From Desulfobacterales bacterium (lineage in GTDB: Bacteria; Desulfobacterota; Desulfobacteria; Desulfobacterales; ETH-SRB1), in assembly GCA_030669465.1 (NCBI GenBank), contig DAOVDN010000031.1, positions 1 through 8,732 on the forward strand: a stretch of DNA of 8,732 nt, given 5' to 3'. Position numbers and translations under genes: made by a program. Shown here one piece after another: positions 1 to 7,177 of the stretch. The notes beneath the pieces were generated by a model that did not search any database, had not been told where the DNA came from, and saw only the letters and a program-made list of their open reading frames with translations. The number at the start of each line of letters is the position of its first letter. Position 1 is the stretch's first letter.

Positions 1-353
1 GGTTTGGTTTTTTCGGTCAGCCCGAACTTGCGGATGCCCAGGTCCCCGGATTGAAACGTCATGCCCGAAGAGGTTTTTATCTTTTCAGGCATTTTCATAT
101 CCAACAGGGGCAGGGCCGTGCTTTTAAGGTCCGGGTCAATCAGCTCGTAGCCGGCCAATTGAATGGAACCGGTCTTTGAAACCAAAAAATCATCCATGGG
201 AATCACGTGCCCCCATCCAATGGAAGCAATGGCGTGCCCCGGGGGATGGGCAAAGGATTCATACAAATTGACCCATAATAAATGGGCATGGGCCTGTGAT
301 GAGAAAGCAATCAATAATAAACCAGCAATAACGCTTAAGCTCGTTCTTTTCAT
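1..353 (-). CDS. Secreted DUF4198 (NikK-like) protein, partial (5' part only)
   Basis: The first 117 codons are visible and the gene runs off the window edge. The protein opens with MKRTSLSVIAGLLLIAFSSQ, a clear signal peptide, with probable signal peptidase I cleavage at AHA|H (after residue 23). The mature chain would begin HLLWVN. A secreted chain starting with His, followed by a segment such as GHAIASIGWGHVIPMDDFL, is typical of DUF4198 proteins. These include extracytoplasmic components of Ni/Co transporters (NikK type) and proteins next to TonB receptors. An AAGGGAG ribosome site (360-366) lies six bases before the ATG. The gene is third in the receptor operon, 85 bp after the NikL-like gene, whose product also starts MKRT and also has a His-first mature end. 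A periplasmic role in metal or chelate handling is inferred; the C-terminal part is not visible. Confidence 0.8.
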   Translation of the reverse strand, partial: MKRTSLSVIAGLLLIAFSSQAHAHLLWVNLYESFAHPPGHAIASIGWGHVIPMDDFLVSKTGSIQLAGYELIDPDLKSTALPLLDMKMPEKIKTSSGMTFQSGDLGIRKFGLTEKTK

Positions 354-369
354 AATAATCTCCCTTGAC

Positions 370-432
370 AGTTAGCAGTTAGCAGTTAGCAGTTAACAAT
401 GAAAATTGATCATTGATCGTTAACCATTGATA
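370..432. repeat. Heptanucleotide repeat array, nine units in one register
   Basis: Read on the plus strand in 7-base steps from 370, the units are AGTTAGC three times, AGTTAAC, AATGAAA, ATTGATC twice, GTTAACC and ATTGATA. The first four units are a clear tandem repeat; the later ones are related but diverged and keep the same register. The array fills most of the gap between the two secreted-protein genes. It ends three bases upstream of the ribosome site of the DUF4198 gene, so changes in copy number would alter the sequence just before it. It resembles the short tandem heptamer repeats seen between genes in several bacterial groups. Confidence 0.75.
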
Positions 433-438
433 ATTTCA

Positions 439-756
439 TCACGGTCCTTCCTCTCTTGCCTGATGTCCCGGCCCCGGTCCGAAATCCATGATAATGGTGT
501 ACGGCACGCCCGGTTTTTTAAATGTGCATTCACCATCAGCATCCGTCTTTCCTTCCCAGAGCGCCTTGCCTTTTTCATCTTCAAGACGTACTTCGACTCC
601 GACGGCAATAGCCCCGGTAGAAAACACTCCTTGAACAGTAACAGTTCCGTCCTCATTGTCCTCCACCGTCATAAAAAGAGTATGAGCCAGGGTCTGCGAA
701 TTCAGAATAAGCGCCAGTACGAGGCAGACAAACAGACCGGTAATTGTTCTTTTCAT
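439..756 (-). CDS. Small secreted NikL-like protein (105 aa)
   Basis: The product has a signal peptide (residues 1-24, ending QTLA) and a mature chain of about 81 residues beginning HTLFMTV. The rest looks like one small beta-sandwich of the carboxypeptidase-regulatory or transthyretin-like type. The key segment is GKALWEGKTDADGECTF (about 63-79), a TD-x-DG-x-x-x-F turn, followed by PYTIIMDFGPGPGHQA (85-100). This order (N-terminal His, VxG strand, TDxxGxxxF, GxGHxA) matches the extracytoplasmic part of NikL-type accessory proteins of nickel/cobalt ECF transporters. The C-terminal membrane helix of NikL is missing: the protein stops at REEGP. The ATG is preceded by a weak GGGG site six bases away. 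It lies 91 bp after the receptor gene and 85 bp before the DUF4198 gene, so it is probably cotranscribed with both. Metal binding is inferred. Confidence 0.8.
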   Translation of the reverse strand: MKRTITGLFVCLVLALILNSQTLAHTLFMTVEDNEDGTVTVQGVFSTGAIAVGVEVRLEDEKGKALWEGKTDADGECTFKKPGVPYTIIMDFGPGPGHQAREEGP

Positions 757-847
757 AAAAGACCCCGAATCTCCATGTTTCCTGCCGCTAACCCTGATAT
801 GAATCGGTATTTTTTCAATTCAATTTGCCTCCCTGTAAATTTTAAGA

Positions 848-3001
848 TTAAAACCTGTAAACCACTTGCAGGCCGATCTCTCCCGGATCGCTGTAAATGG
901 TATACATGCCGCCGAAATACCCATCGGAATCATACTCCTTATCAAAGAGGTTCTTTCCATAGAGATAGATATCAAAATGTTCCGTTTCATAGCCAACTTT
1001 TGCATTGACTATCTCATAAGCGTCTCTTGAGTACTCATTTGCCTTATCAAAATACATCTTTCCGTAACGGATCAGGTCGCATCTGGCATAAAACCCGCTG
1101 TCATGCCTGTATTGGGCGCCGAGGTTGAAGGTATATTCCGGGGCCCAGGGATTCTCGTTTCCCTCGTAATCGCCCAGCGCGTCTTTGAAGCTGTCAAATT
1201 CAATATCGCTGTAGCCGAAACCTGCCATAAGAGCCAGACCGTCACACGGCCTTGCCGTTATCTCCAGTTCAACCCCTTTTCCTGTGGCCTCTCCCGCATT
1301 GGTTGTATAACATTCCATTGGCGAAACAGCTTCCTCCACCTGCATATCGTCAATCTTCATATAATAGACAGAGCCGTTTATTATCAGCCTGTTATTTAGA
1401 AACGCGGTTTTTGCTCCGATTTCATAGGACCACAATTTCTCCTCATCATAGCTGATATAATGAGAACCTTTCGGCGCGGCAACGTTGAATCCGCCTGGAC
1501 GATACCCATGCGAAGCGCTTATATAGGTCATAATTGCCGGCGTAAAACGGTATTCCAGGGCTATCTTGGGGGAAAGCTCATTCCATGAATCATCCGCCTT
1601 TAGATGAGAGATATTATCTTCAAAGTCCTGCTCCTCATGCTCATAGCGAAGACCTCCTATCAAGCTGAGCCGTTTGGTCAAAGGATAGGTAAGATTTGCA
1701 AACACGGCATAGGTGTCTCCGTCAATATCCCGACTGGTAACTCCGGCGAATGGTGGAAAACCTAATATTGATATACTTTCGTAATCCATATCGATATCAT
1801 CTCTGTCATAGTATAGACCGAAAAGCCATTTCAATCGCTCTGCTGAGTAGTTTAACCGCAGCTCTTGTGATATTTTGCTGTATTCACTGTCTTTACGAGC
1901 GTGCATCAGCGTTAGAGGGCTATAATCAAAGTCTTGGTGCGTAGGACCATCCTCGAATTCCCAATTCGTGGTAATAGAGGTCAGGGTGAGCGAGTCACTG
2001 ATATCGTAGGCGATTTTCAAGGACTGCGAGTCATTCTTTGCATCGTACTCTCCGTCCACATTGGATGTAACCTTGCGATCCTGCGACGCGGGAAGGGGAA
2101 ACCCGAACATGGCGAACATGGCGGCGCCGTTTTCTCCCAAATTCATATTAGACGCGCCATCGTCATGTTCGAGCCGTGAAGCAATAAGCGAGATATCAAG
2201 CTTATCTGTTGGCGTCCATCGAAGATGCGCTCTGCCAAACCAGTGTTCTCTGTCATCGACATCGTCTCCGGTCATTGTGTTTTCAATAAAGCCGTCTCTA
2301 TTATAGTATAGACCTGCCAGGCTGAAAAAGAGCCTGTCTTTTTGTATGGGACCGCTCAGGTTTAATGAGAACTTTCCTTTTAACTTATCACCTGTTTCGC
2401 CGGACAGCATTTTGCCACCATCGGCGGATACTCTTCCTCTGAACTCATTGTCCGGCTGTCTGGTGATGATATTAATAGCCCCGGCCTCCGTGCCTTTTCC
2501 GTAAATCGTCCCCTGCGGCCCGCGTAAAACCTCAATGCGCTCGGTATCGAGCATTTCGCTTACAAATCCGGGGCCCATTAATATGGGGACACCGTCCACA
2601 TACAATCCGGTTGAAACCCTGAAGGATGTGGGGTCGGCGGTAATTCCCCGCATTGTGGGCGCATACAGTACAGAGGCACCGTGCTCGTAGATCATGAGAT
2701 TGGGGACAAAATCGGCCATATCTCTTACCGATTCAATTTTCATATCCTCAATATCCTGCTCATTAAACACAGTGATGCTCACCGGTACTTCCTGGACGTT
2801 TTCCTCCTGCTTTTGGGCTGTAACGGTCATCGTCCCCAGTTCATGTTCCCCCCGGGCCTTTTCTTCCTGTACTGTCTCCTGTTTCGACGTCTCTTCCTGG
2901 GCCGCTGCAAAAGGCACTGAAAAAAAACCTGAAATTAACGCAACCGCAAATATCGCGGTCACAGCACCTGCCAACAAAAACCTTTCCTTTCCTTTTTTCA
3001 T
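848..3001 (-). CDS. TonB-dependent outer-membrane receptor (717 aa)
   Basis: This is an energy-driven outer-membrane importer, complete and of normal length. A signal peptide (1-34, cleaved near FAAA|QEE) precedes a Glu-rich linker (36-53). A TonB-box-like strand, TMTVTA (about 57-62), precedes the plug domain (about 68-182). The plug holds EVPVSITVFNEQDI, the PTMRGI motif and IEVLRGPQGTIYGKG (156-170) followed by AGAINIITRQP. The remainder is a 22-strand-type barrel ending in the usual aromatic C-terminus, VVYRF. The closing segment (KNLFDKEY and after) is typical of siderophore, heme and cobalamin receptors, but the substrate cannot be read from sequence. A strong ribosome site, AGGAGGGAGGA (3008-3018), lies seven bases before the ATG. 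The gene is first in its own operon, with the 34-bp operator-like site starting 124 bp upstream of its ATG. No TonB, ExbB or ExbD gene is in view. Confidence 0.96.
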   Translation of the reverse strand: MKKGKERFLLAGAVTAIFAVALISGFFSVPFAAAQEETSKQETVQEEKARGEHELGTMTVTAQKQEENVQEVPVSITVFNEQDIEDMKIESVRDMADFVPNLMIYEHGASVLYAPTMRGITADPTSFRVSTGLYVDGVPILMGPGFVSEMLDTERIEVLRGPQGTIYGKGTEAGAINIITRQPDNEFRGRVSADGGKMLSGETGDKLKGKFSLNLSGPIQKDRLFFSLAGLYYNRDGFIENTMTGDDVDDREHWFGRAHLRWTPTDKLDISLIASRLEHDDGASNMNLGENGAAMFAMFGFPLPASQDRKVTSNVDGEYDAKNDSQSLKIAYDISDSLTLTSITTNWEFEDGPTHQDFDYSPLTLMHARKDSEYSKISQELRLNYSAERLKWLFGLYYDRDDIDMDYESISILGFPPFAGVTSRDIDGDTYAVFANLTYPLTKRLSLIGGLRYEHEEQDFEDNISHLKADDSWNELSPKIALEYRFTPAIMTYISASHGYRPGGFNVAAPKGSHYISYDEEKLWSYEIGAKTAFLNNRLIINGSVYYMKIDDMQVEEAVSPMECYTTNAGEATGKGVELEITARPCDGLALMAGFGYSDIEFDSFKDALGDYEGNENPWAPEYTFNLGAQYRHDSGFYARCDLIRYGKMYFDKANEYSRDAYEIVNAKVGYETEHFDIYLYGKNLFDKEYDSDGYFGGMYTIYSDPGEIGLQVVYRF

Positions 3002-3099
3002 TGCTTTTCCTCCCTCCTATAACCAGTCCTCCCTTAAAATATTGAATTCCTAAACCATCTTGGAACATCTAATCAAATAAGACATGCCAAACTTTTTGA

Positions 3100-3105
3100 A
3101 TTTTA
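3100..3105 (-). promoter_or_regulatory. Possible -10 element (TAAAAT) of the receptor promoter
   Basis: On the minus strand TAAAAT lies 20 bp downstream of the proximal half-site of the 34-bp operator. The -35 position, with a 17-bp spacer, would be TAGCGC, which is far from consensus and overlaps the half-site. That is the arrangement expected of a class II activator-dependent promoter. The equivalent offset at the ABC promoter has no good -10, so this is tentative. Confidence 0.3.
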
Positions 3106-3124
3106 ACTAACATCACAAGAAAGC

Positions 3125-3158
3125 GCTAACGATCCATGAACTTTCTTTGACGAAAAAT
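3125..3158 (-). promoter_or_regulatory. Operator-like site upstream of the TonB receptor (copy 1)
   Basis: This 34-bp stretch matches 6997-7030 at 29 of 34 positions with no gaps. All five differences fall in the middle. Both ends are identical: on the plus strand GCTAACGAT (9 bp) and TTTGACGAAAAAT (13 bp). Each end holds a TRACGA core, and the cores start exactly 21 bp apart, two turns of DNA. Two direct half-sites on one face of the helix are what AraC-family activators bind. It sits in the same orientation relative to its gene as copy 2. Binding by the PchR-like regulator encoded at 7178-8191 is inferred. Confidence 0.7.
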
Positions 3159-3189
3159 GAATTCTTGAGATTTATTAAAAAGTGATAAA

Positions 3190-3306
3190 CTCGTAAAAAG
3201 TCGTCACTTCGGTGAAAACCGGAGTCCATAGTAGTCGCAACTACCTGAAAATACTGAATTCCGGCTTTCGCCGGAATGACAAAAAATACATCTTTTGACT
3301 TACGAG
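3190..3306. repeat. 117-bp palindromic repeat element (MITE/REP-like)
   Basis: The ends are the inverted heptamer CTCGTAA (3190-3196) and TTACGAG (3300-3306). Inside are three hairpins. ACTTCGGT-GAAA-ACCGGAGT (3206-3225) has one T-G wobble. GTAGT-CGCA-ACTAC (3231-3244) and ATTCCGGC-TTTC-GCCGGAAT (3258-3277) are perfect. The first and third hairpins are diverged inverted copies of each other, so the element as a whole is a large dyad centred near 3240. It carries no gene. Such elements are usually dispersed in many copies in deltaproteobacterial genomes. Lying between two operons, it could attenuate read-through, but neither strand has a proper T-run after a hairpin, so I do not call it an intrinsic terminator. 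Confidence 0.7.
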
Positions 3307-3380
3307 ACCATCAAAGATGGGACAATCAGGATACGGGAGGCAAGAAACGTAATGAGAAAGACCATCAGATAGCCCTTCAC
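3300..3380 (-). pseudogene. 26-codon hydrophobic ORF, probable 5' remnant of a third operon gene
   Basis: A GTG start (3380-3378) overlaps the TGA of the upstream ABC gene as GTGA, the classic coupled arrangement. AAAGGT (3386-3391) forms a ribosome site: its GG is six bases before the GTG. The peptide starts VKGYLMVFLITFLASRILI and ends VPSLMVS. It looks like the start of a membrane protein with one helix. Its stop codon, TAA, is the outermost part of the terminal inverted repeat of the 117-bp element, so the reading frame is cut exactly at the element. Beyond the element the frame does not resume; the operator of the receptor operon follows. The simplest reading is a third gene of the ABC operon lost when the element arrived or recombined. 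A chance ORF cannot be excluded at this length. Confidence 0.4.
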
Positions 3381-5131
3381 GAGTCACCTTTGCTTGTACC
3401 AATGCGCCATTTTTTTGCCTGAACTCTGCTTTGCCAGAGCCTGGCATAAAGGCCTTTATTATTAAGCAGCTCTTCGTGCCTGCCGATTTCTTCCATTTGG
3501 CCATGGTCGTTTAACACTATAATCTGATCGGCGGCGACAATAGTGGAAAGGCGGTGGGCGATGATAATGAGCGTTTTGGATTCAACCAGGGCATTGATTG
3601 CGCTTTGAATCAGATACTCATTCTCGGGATCAACAGATGCAGTGGCCTCGTCTAACAGGATAACAGGCGCGTCTTTTAAAATGGCCCGGGCGATGGAGAT
3701 GCGCTGTTTCTCGCCACCGGAAAGCGTCGCCCCGCCTTCGCCGACCATGGTGTCGTAGCCGTTAGGCAGCCTGGTTATGAAATCATGGCATTGGGCTGTT
3801 TTGGCTGCCTCTATAACCTTCTCTCTGATGGTAGTTTTTGCCCCATAGGCAATATTCTGGTAGATTGTATCGTTAAAAAGATACACGTCCTGAAAGACCG
3901 TACTCACCCTGGAAAGGAGCGTGTCGATCCCCATATCCTTGATGTTATGACCGCCGAGTCTCACCTCACCGGAGTCAACATCCCAGAACCTGGCGATCAG
4001 CCTGGTAATGGTGGTCTTGCCGGAACCGGAAGGGCCGACCAGGGCAGTAATGGTTTTTTCCGGGATAGTAAAACTCACATTTTCAAGAACCGGAGTTTTA
4101 TCGTAGCTGAAGGTCACATTCGCAAATTGCACATGAAATGATTTTGCAACCTGTCCATTTTCCGGCTGGGGCAGAGGATCTGTATCCAGGAGTTCCTTGA
4201 TCTTGTATACGGCAGGCTCGGCCAGTTTGAGAAAAGCAACGGCAGGAAACAACCGCTTTACCGGTTCGTATATCCTTAAGCCCATGATGAGAAATATCAA
4301 AAAGATGGTCAAAGAAATGGTACCGTTGAAAAGGAAAAATGTTGCAAACAAAAGAATAAGGCAAAGGCCCAGATCAAGTACGATCCAGGCGAGTGTTATG
4401 GGAACATCGCCTTTCAGAACAAGATTTATGTTGATACCCCTAAACTCCTGAAGGATCTTGTTAAATTTTTTAAATTGTTTTCCAGTCTGCTTAAATGCCT
4501 TCAACACCTCAATCCCTTGAACATATTCAATAATTTCAGAATTAAGCTCGGCCAGAGAATCGGATCTTTTGCTTAAGCCTTTGGTAAATACATTCCTGTT
4601 CCATAAATAAATCGGTACGGATACCGGGAAAACCACCACAGTTACCAGGGCCATGCGCCAGTCAATGAACAATAAAATAACGGGGGCCAATATTACAAAG
4701 GTAAAAGCCACAATAAAATCAGGAAATGCCTGGTAAATAGCCATTTGGATTGCCATCATTTCATCTACCACCAGCGTATGAAGGGAGCCGGTGGTCTTTT
4801 CAGAAAAATACCCCATGGAAAGTTTGCGCAGGTGCTCGCCGACCATGATTCGCAGTTTTTTGACCATATAATTTGCCGTGGGCCAGACAGTGCGCATGAA
4901 AAGATAGGAAAATATTCCCTGAAAAAGAAAACAGACAGCCATGCCGCCGGTATAAAAGGCAACTTTTTTAATGCTTAAGGAACCAGCGAGGAGATCATTT
5001 AAGGTCAGGAAAATGAAGACATAAGGCGCACCCATGAATATGGCTTCAATAACCTTATACAGAGCCGCAAGAAAGAACTTTCCCTTAAGTTCGGAAGCCC
5101 ATTGTAGTAATTGACGCATCAGTTTAATCAT
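3377..5131 (-). CDS. Half-ABC transporter, membrane-ATPase fusion, second subunit (YbtQ/IrtB-like)
   Basis: One polypeptide carries a six-helix exporter-fold membrane domain and an ATPase. Helices are near 18-44, 56-79, 136-156, 158-178, 245-268 and 273-290. The ATPase has Walker A GPSGSGKTT (366-374), Q-loop Gln414 in TVFQDVYLF, signature LSGGE (470-474), Walker B VILLDE with catalytic Glu495, D-loop SVDPEN and H-loop His526. All catalytic residues are present. The intracellular-loop segment IEYVQGIEVLKAF (201-213) and the overall form match YbtP/YbtQ and IrtA/IrtB, exporter-fold proteins that import ferric siderophores. There is no siderophore-reductase domain as in IrtA. It starts 13 bp after the first subunit. 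Its AAGGA site (5140-5144) lies next to that gene's stop codon, so translation is probably coupled. The two proteins, equal in length, should form a heterodimer. A multidrug exporter is the main alternative; the neighbours favour uptake. Confidence 0.9.
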   Translation of the reverse strand: MIKLMRQLLQWASELKGKFFLAALYKVIEAIFMGAPYVFIFLTLNDLLAGSLSIKKVAFYTGGMAVCFLFQGIFSYLFMRTVWPTANYMVKKLRIMVGEHLRKLSMGYFSEKTTGSLHTLVVDEMMAIQMAIYQAFPDFIVAFTFVILAPVILLFIDWRMALVTVVVFPVSVPIYLWNRNVFTKGLSKRSDSLAELNSEIIEYVQGIEVLKAFKQTGKQFKKFNKILQEFRGININLVLKGDVPITLAWIVLDLGLCLILLFATFFLFNGTISLTIFLIFLIMGLRIYEPVKRLFPAVAFLKLAEPAVYKIKELLDTDPLPQPENGQVAKSFHVQFANVTFSYDKTPVLENVSFTIPEKTITALVGPSGSGKTTITRLIARFWDVDSGEVRLGGHNIKDMGIDTLLSRVSTVFQDVYLFNDTIYQNIAYGAKTTIREKVIEAAKTAQCHDFITRLPNGYDTMVGEGGATLSGGEKQRISIARAILKDAPVILLDEATASVDPENEYLIQSAINALVESKTLIIIAHRLSTIVAADQIIVLNDHGQMEEIGRHEELLNNKGLYARLWQSRVQAKKWRIGTSKGDS

Positions 5132-5144
5132 TTTTCCATTCCTT

Positions 5145-6899
5145 TTAGAGTGCCCAGCCCTGGGCGGATATGTGGGTCTCCCACATATTTTTATATAATT
5201 TACTTGTGGAAAGAAGCTGCACGTGGGTTCCGCGTGCCACGATCTGCCCCTTGTCCATCACCCATATCTCGTCCGCCGAAATGATGGTTGAAATCCGGTG
5301 GGCGATGACGATGAGTGTCTTGTTGCGGATCAATTTGTTGATGGCATCCTGAATAAGAGCCTCATTTTCCGGATCAATAAAGGCGGTTGCCTCATCAAGT
5401 ATGAGTATGGGAGCATCTTTTAGAAGAGCCCGGGCGATGGACAATCGCTGTTTTTCGCCGCCTGAAATCCTGGCGCCCTTTTCGCCGATGACCGTGTCAT
5501 ATCCCATGGGCAGATCCATTATGAAGTCATGGCACCTTGCCGTTTTGGCAGCTTCTATGACTTCGGCTTCAGACGCGTCGGGGCTACCCATCTGCAGATT
5601 GGCCAGCGCGGTATCATTGAAGAGATATACATTTTGAAAGATAAGGCTGAACTGATCCATGAGGTCATCAGTTTTTATTTTTCTTATATCAGTCTCGCCT
5701 AAAGAGATTGACCCTGCGTCAATGTCCCAGAAACGTGGTATAAGCCTGGCCAGGGTAGTTTTTCCGGCCCCCGAAGGCCCTACCAGGGCAATAAACTTTC
5801 CAGTTGGAATTGCAAAGTCGATGCTATCGATGACTTTGGTTTTTCTGGTATAACCAAAGTCGATACTTTTACCAAAAACACCCTTGCCCGGAATCTCCGG
5901 GGCATCCGGTTCGCTTAAGTGTCTGGCGGTCAAAACAGCTTCTATGCGTGCCTGACATTCAAGATTACGTTCCATGTTCCTGCCGAACATGATCAAAGTC
6001 CAGATGGGATTTCCAAAACCAATTCCGAGAAGCAAAAAGAAGACGAATTTTCCCAGAGTGACGGCACCTGAGAGATACATGACAGCGCCCACAGGTAGAA
6101 GGATGAGCATATTAGCAGTGATGGATACGGAAAAAATGGACATGGGAAGATACCAGCGACCGCACATCCTGTCCTCAAGGCTGATGCACTCTTCGATGTT
6201 TTTAGAGTATTTTGAAAATGACTCAACAGTATGGTTAAAGGCCTTGATGATGGGCATACCCTGGATATATTCAATCATGGCAGCGTTCATATTTTCTACT
6301 GCTGAAAACCACTTGCTTACAGCTTCTCTGTCACGGACCATTGGCAGGGTCTGAAAGACAATACCGGCAGGTATAACTATTATTGTGGCCAGGGCCAGCC
6401 GCCAGTCCACAACAAAAAGGACTGTGGCCGTCAAGAGTGTGTAAACAAGAGCGCCGACAAAATCGGGAATATTGTGGGCCAGAAAGATTTCCATGAGCTC
6501 TACGTCTTCACTCATCACTTTTTTTATCTGGCCTGTATGTTTTTTGTTGAAATACCCAAGAGGGAGCGCCCTCAGCTTTTCCGCGATTTTGATCCTGAGA
6601 TCGTAGAGAATATTGTAGGCGGATATATGGGATAGAGCAGTGGACAAACCCAAACATGCGTGCTTAAGAACAATCGCTAAAAATGTGACAAAAACCAGGA
6701 TATAAATAAACCGTTGCTCTATCTCGCTTCGCGGTTTGCTGCCGATTTCAGCTATGATCTTGTAAATTATGAAGAAGGGTACAATCCCGCATCCTTGCCC
6801 GATAATGGCCAGTAGTCCTGAAAGAATCAGCTTCCCTTTCTGAGGAGCGGCCAGGCCTATCAAGCCACTTAGTCCCCGTCTTTTCGGTTTTGGCTTCAT
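5145..6899 (-). CDS. Half-ABC transporter, membrane-ATPase fusion, first subunit (YbtP/IrtA-like)
   Basis: This is the first gene of the ABC operon. After a basic N-terminus (MKPKPKRRG) come six helices, near 23-49, 64-90, 144-162, 165-186, 250-275 and 282-300. The ATPase has Walker A GPSGAGKTT (374-382), Q-loop Gln422 in LIFQNVYLF, signature ISGGE (478-482), Walker B ILILDE with catalytic Glu503, D-loop FIDPEN and H-loop His534, so it is expected to be active. IEYIQGMPIIKAF (209-221) closely mirrors the same segment of the partner. Both proteins have 584 residues but differ clearly in sequence, as expected of an old duplicated heterodimer. AGGAGG (6909-6914) lies nine bases before the ATG. 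The 34-bp operator-like site begins 98 bp upstream. The proposed role is inner-membrane import of a metal chelate, with or without release of the metal inside; this is inferred from family and context. Confidence 0.9.
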   Translation of the reverse strand: MKPKPKRRGLSGLIGLAAPQKGKLILSGLLAIIGQGCGIVPFFIIYKIIAEIGSKPRSEIEQRFIYILVFVTFLAIVLKHACLGLSTALSHISAYNILYDLRIKIAEKLRALPLGYFNKKHTGQIKKVMSEDVELMEIFLAHNIPDFVGALVYTLLTATVLFVVDWRLALATIIVIPAGIVFQTLPMVRDREAVSKWFSAVENMNAAMIEYIQGMPIIKAFNHTVESFSKYSKNIEECISLEDRMCGRWYLPMSIFSVSITANMLILLPVGAVMYLSGAVTLGKFVFFLLLGIGFGNPIWTLIMFGRNMERNLECQARIEAVLTARHLSEPDAPEIPGKGVFGKSIDFGYTRKTKVIDSIDFAIPTGKFIALVGPSGAGKTTLARLIPRFWDIDAGSISLGETDIRKIKTDDLMDQFSLIFQNVYLFNDTALANLQMGSPDASEAEVIEAAKTARCHDFIMDLPMGYDTVIGEKGARISGGEKQRLSIARALLKDAPILILDEATAFIDPENEALIQDAINKLIRNKTLIVIAHRISTIISADEIWVMDKGQIVARGTHVQLLSTSKLYKNMWETHISAQGWAL

Positions 6900-6923
6900 G
6901 GCGCAGTGCCTCCTATATCGAAT

Positions 6924-6933
6924 TAATGCATTA
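6924..6933. promoter_or_regulatory. 10-bp perfect palindrome in the ABC operon leader
   Basis: TAATGCATTA lies about 25 bp before the ABC start codon, between the operator-like site and the ribosome site. It could be a repressor half-site or chance in an AT-rich leader. It does not match a full Fur box. Confidence 0.25.
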
Positions 6934-6996
6934 GTATTGAACCAAACAATGCAACAAATTATTTGATTGGAACTGTTACACGGTTTCCAAACGTCT

Positions 6997-7030
6997 GCTA
7001 ACGATTGAAGAATTTTTTTTGACGAAAAAT
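6997..7030 (-). promoter_or_regulatory. Operator-like site upstream of the ABC operon (copy 2)
   Basis: This is the partner of 3125-3158: 29 of 34 bases agree, the outer 9-mer and 13-mer are identical, and the TRACGA cores again start 21 bp apart. It begins 98 bp upstream of the first ABC start codon and lies just after the regulator gene. Similar position and the same orientation in front of two separate operons argue for one shared activator. The middle is a T-run here but mixed in copy 1, so what is conserved is the ends and the spacing. Confidence 0.7.
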
Positions 7031-7065
7031 TAAATTTCGGTTTTTGGGGAAAATCTGGTATTCAG

Positions 7066-7113
7066 GACAGGGCTGTCTTTGTCAGGCTGAAGGTATTTAG
7101 ACTGAAGACTGAA
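7066..7113. other. Regulator-ABC gap: short dyad and heptamer repeat
   Basis: GACAG-GG-CTGTC (7066-7077) is a perfect 12-bp dyad with a loop too short for a terminator. GACTGAA is repeated in tandem at 7100-7106 and 7107-7113, with a looser relative (GGCTGAA) at 7085-7091. I see no gene and no convincing terminator between the regulator and the operator-like site. Confidence 0.35.
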
Positions 7114-7177
7114 GGGAAAAGAGAACTGAACAACCTTAACTCGTTACAAAGAAATGATAACGGCAAGAAAAGACGGC

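Noticed and set aside
370..397. Possible CRISPR array
   Set aside because: The units are 7 bases long and directly abut; there are no spacers and no cas genes.
427..1008. 193-codon plus-strand open frame
   Set aside because: It runs antisense across the NikL-like gene, which has a signal peptide and family motifs, and into the receptor C-terminus. Its own protein has no recognisable domain and no ribosome site, so it is a shadow frame.
3100..3100. Matching -10 element at the same offset in the ABC promoter
   Set aside because: The equivalent position near 6972-6978 reads TAACAG, a poor match, so I did not annotate a second -10.
3206..3277. Intrinsic terminator of the ABC operon
   Set aside because: The hairpins are good but lack a T-run directly after the stem on either strand. 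On the minus strand the nearest TTTTT is six bases past the arm.
3377..6899. Multidrug or lipid A exporter (MsbA-like) as the call for the ABC pair
   Set aside because: The fold alone allows it, but adjacent heterodimer genes between a PchR-like activator and a TonB receptor, with shared operator-like sites, fit siderophore import of the YbtPQ type better. It remains an alternative.
6900..7000. Fur box in the ABC promoter
   Set aside because: AT-rich dyads such as TAATGCATTA are present, but no stretch resembles the 19-bp GATAATGATAATCATTATC consensus well enough.
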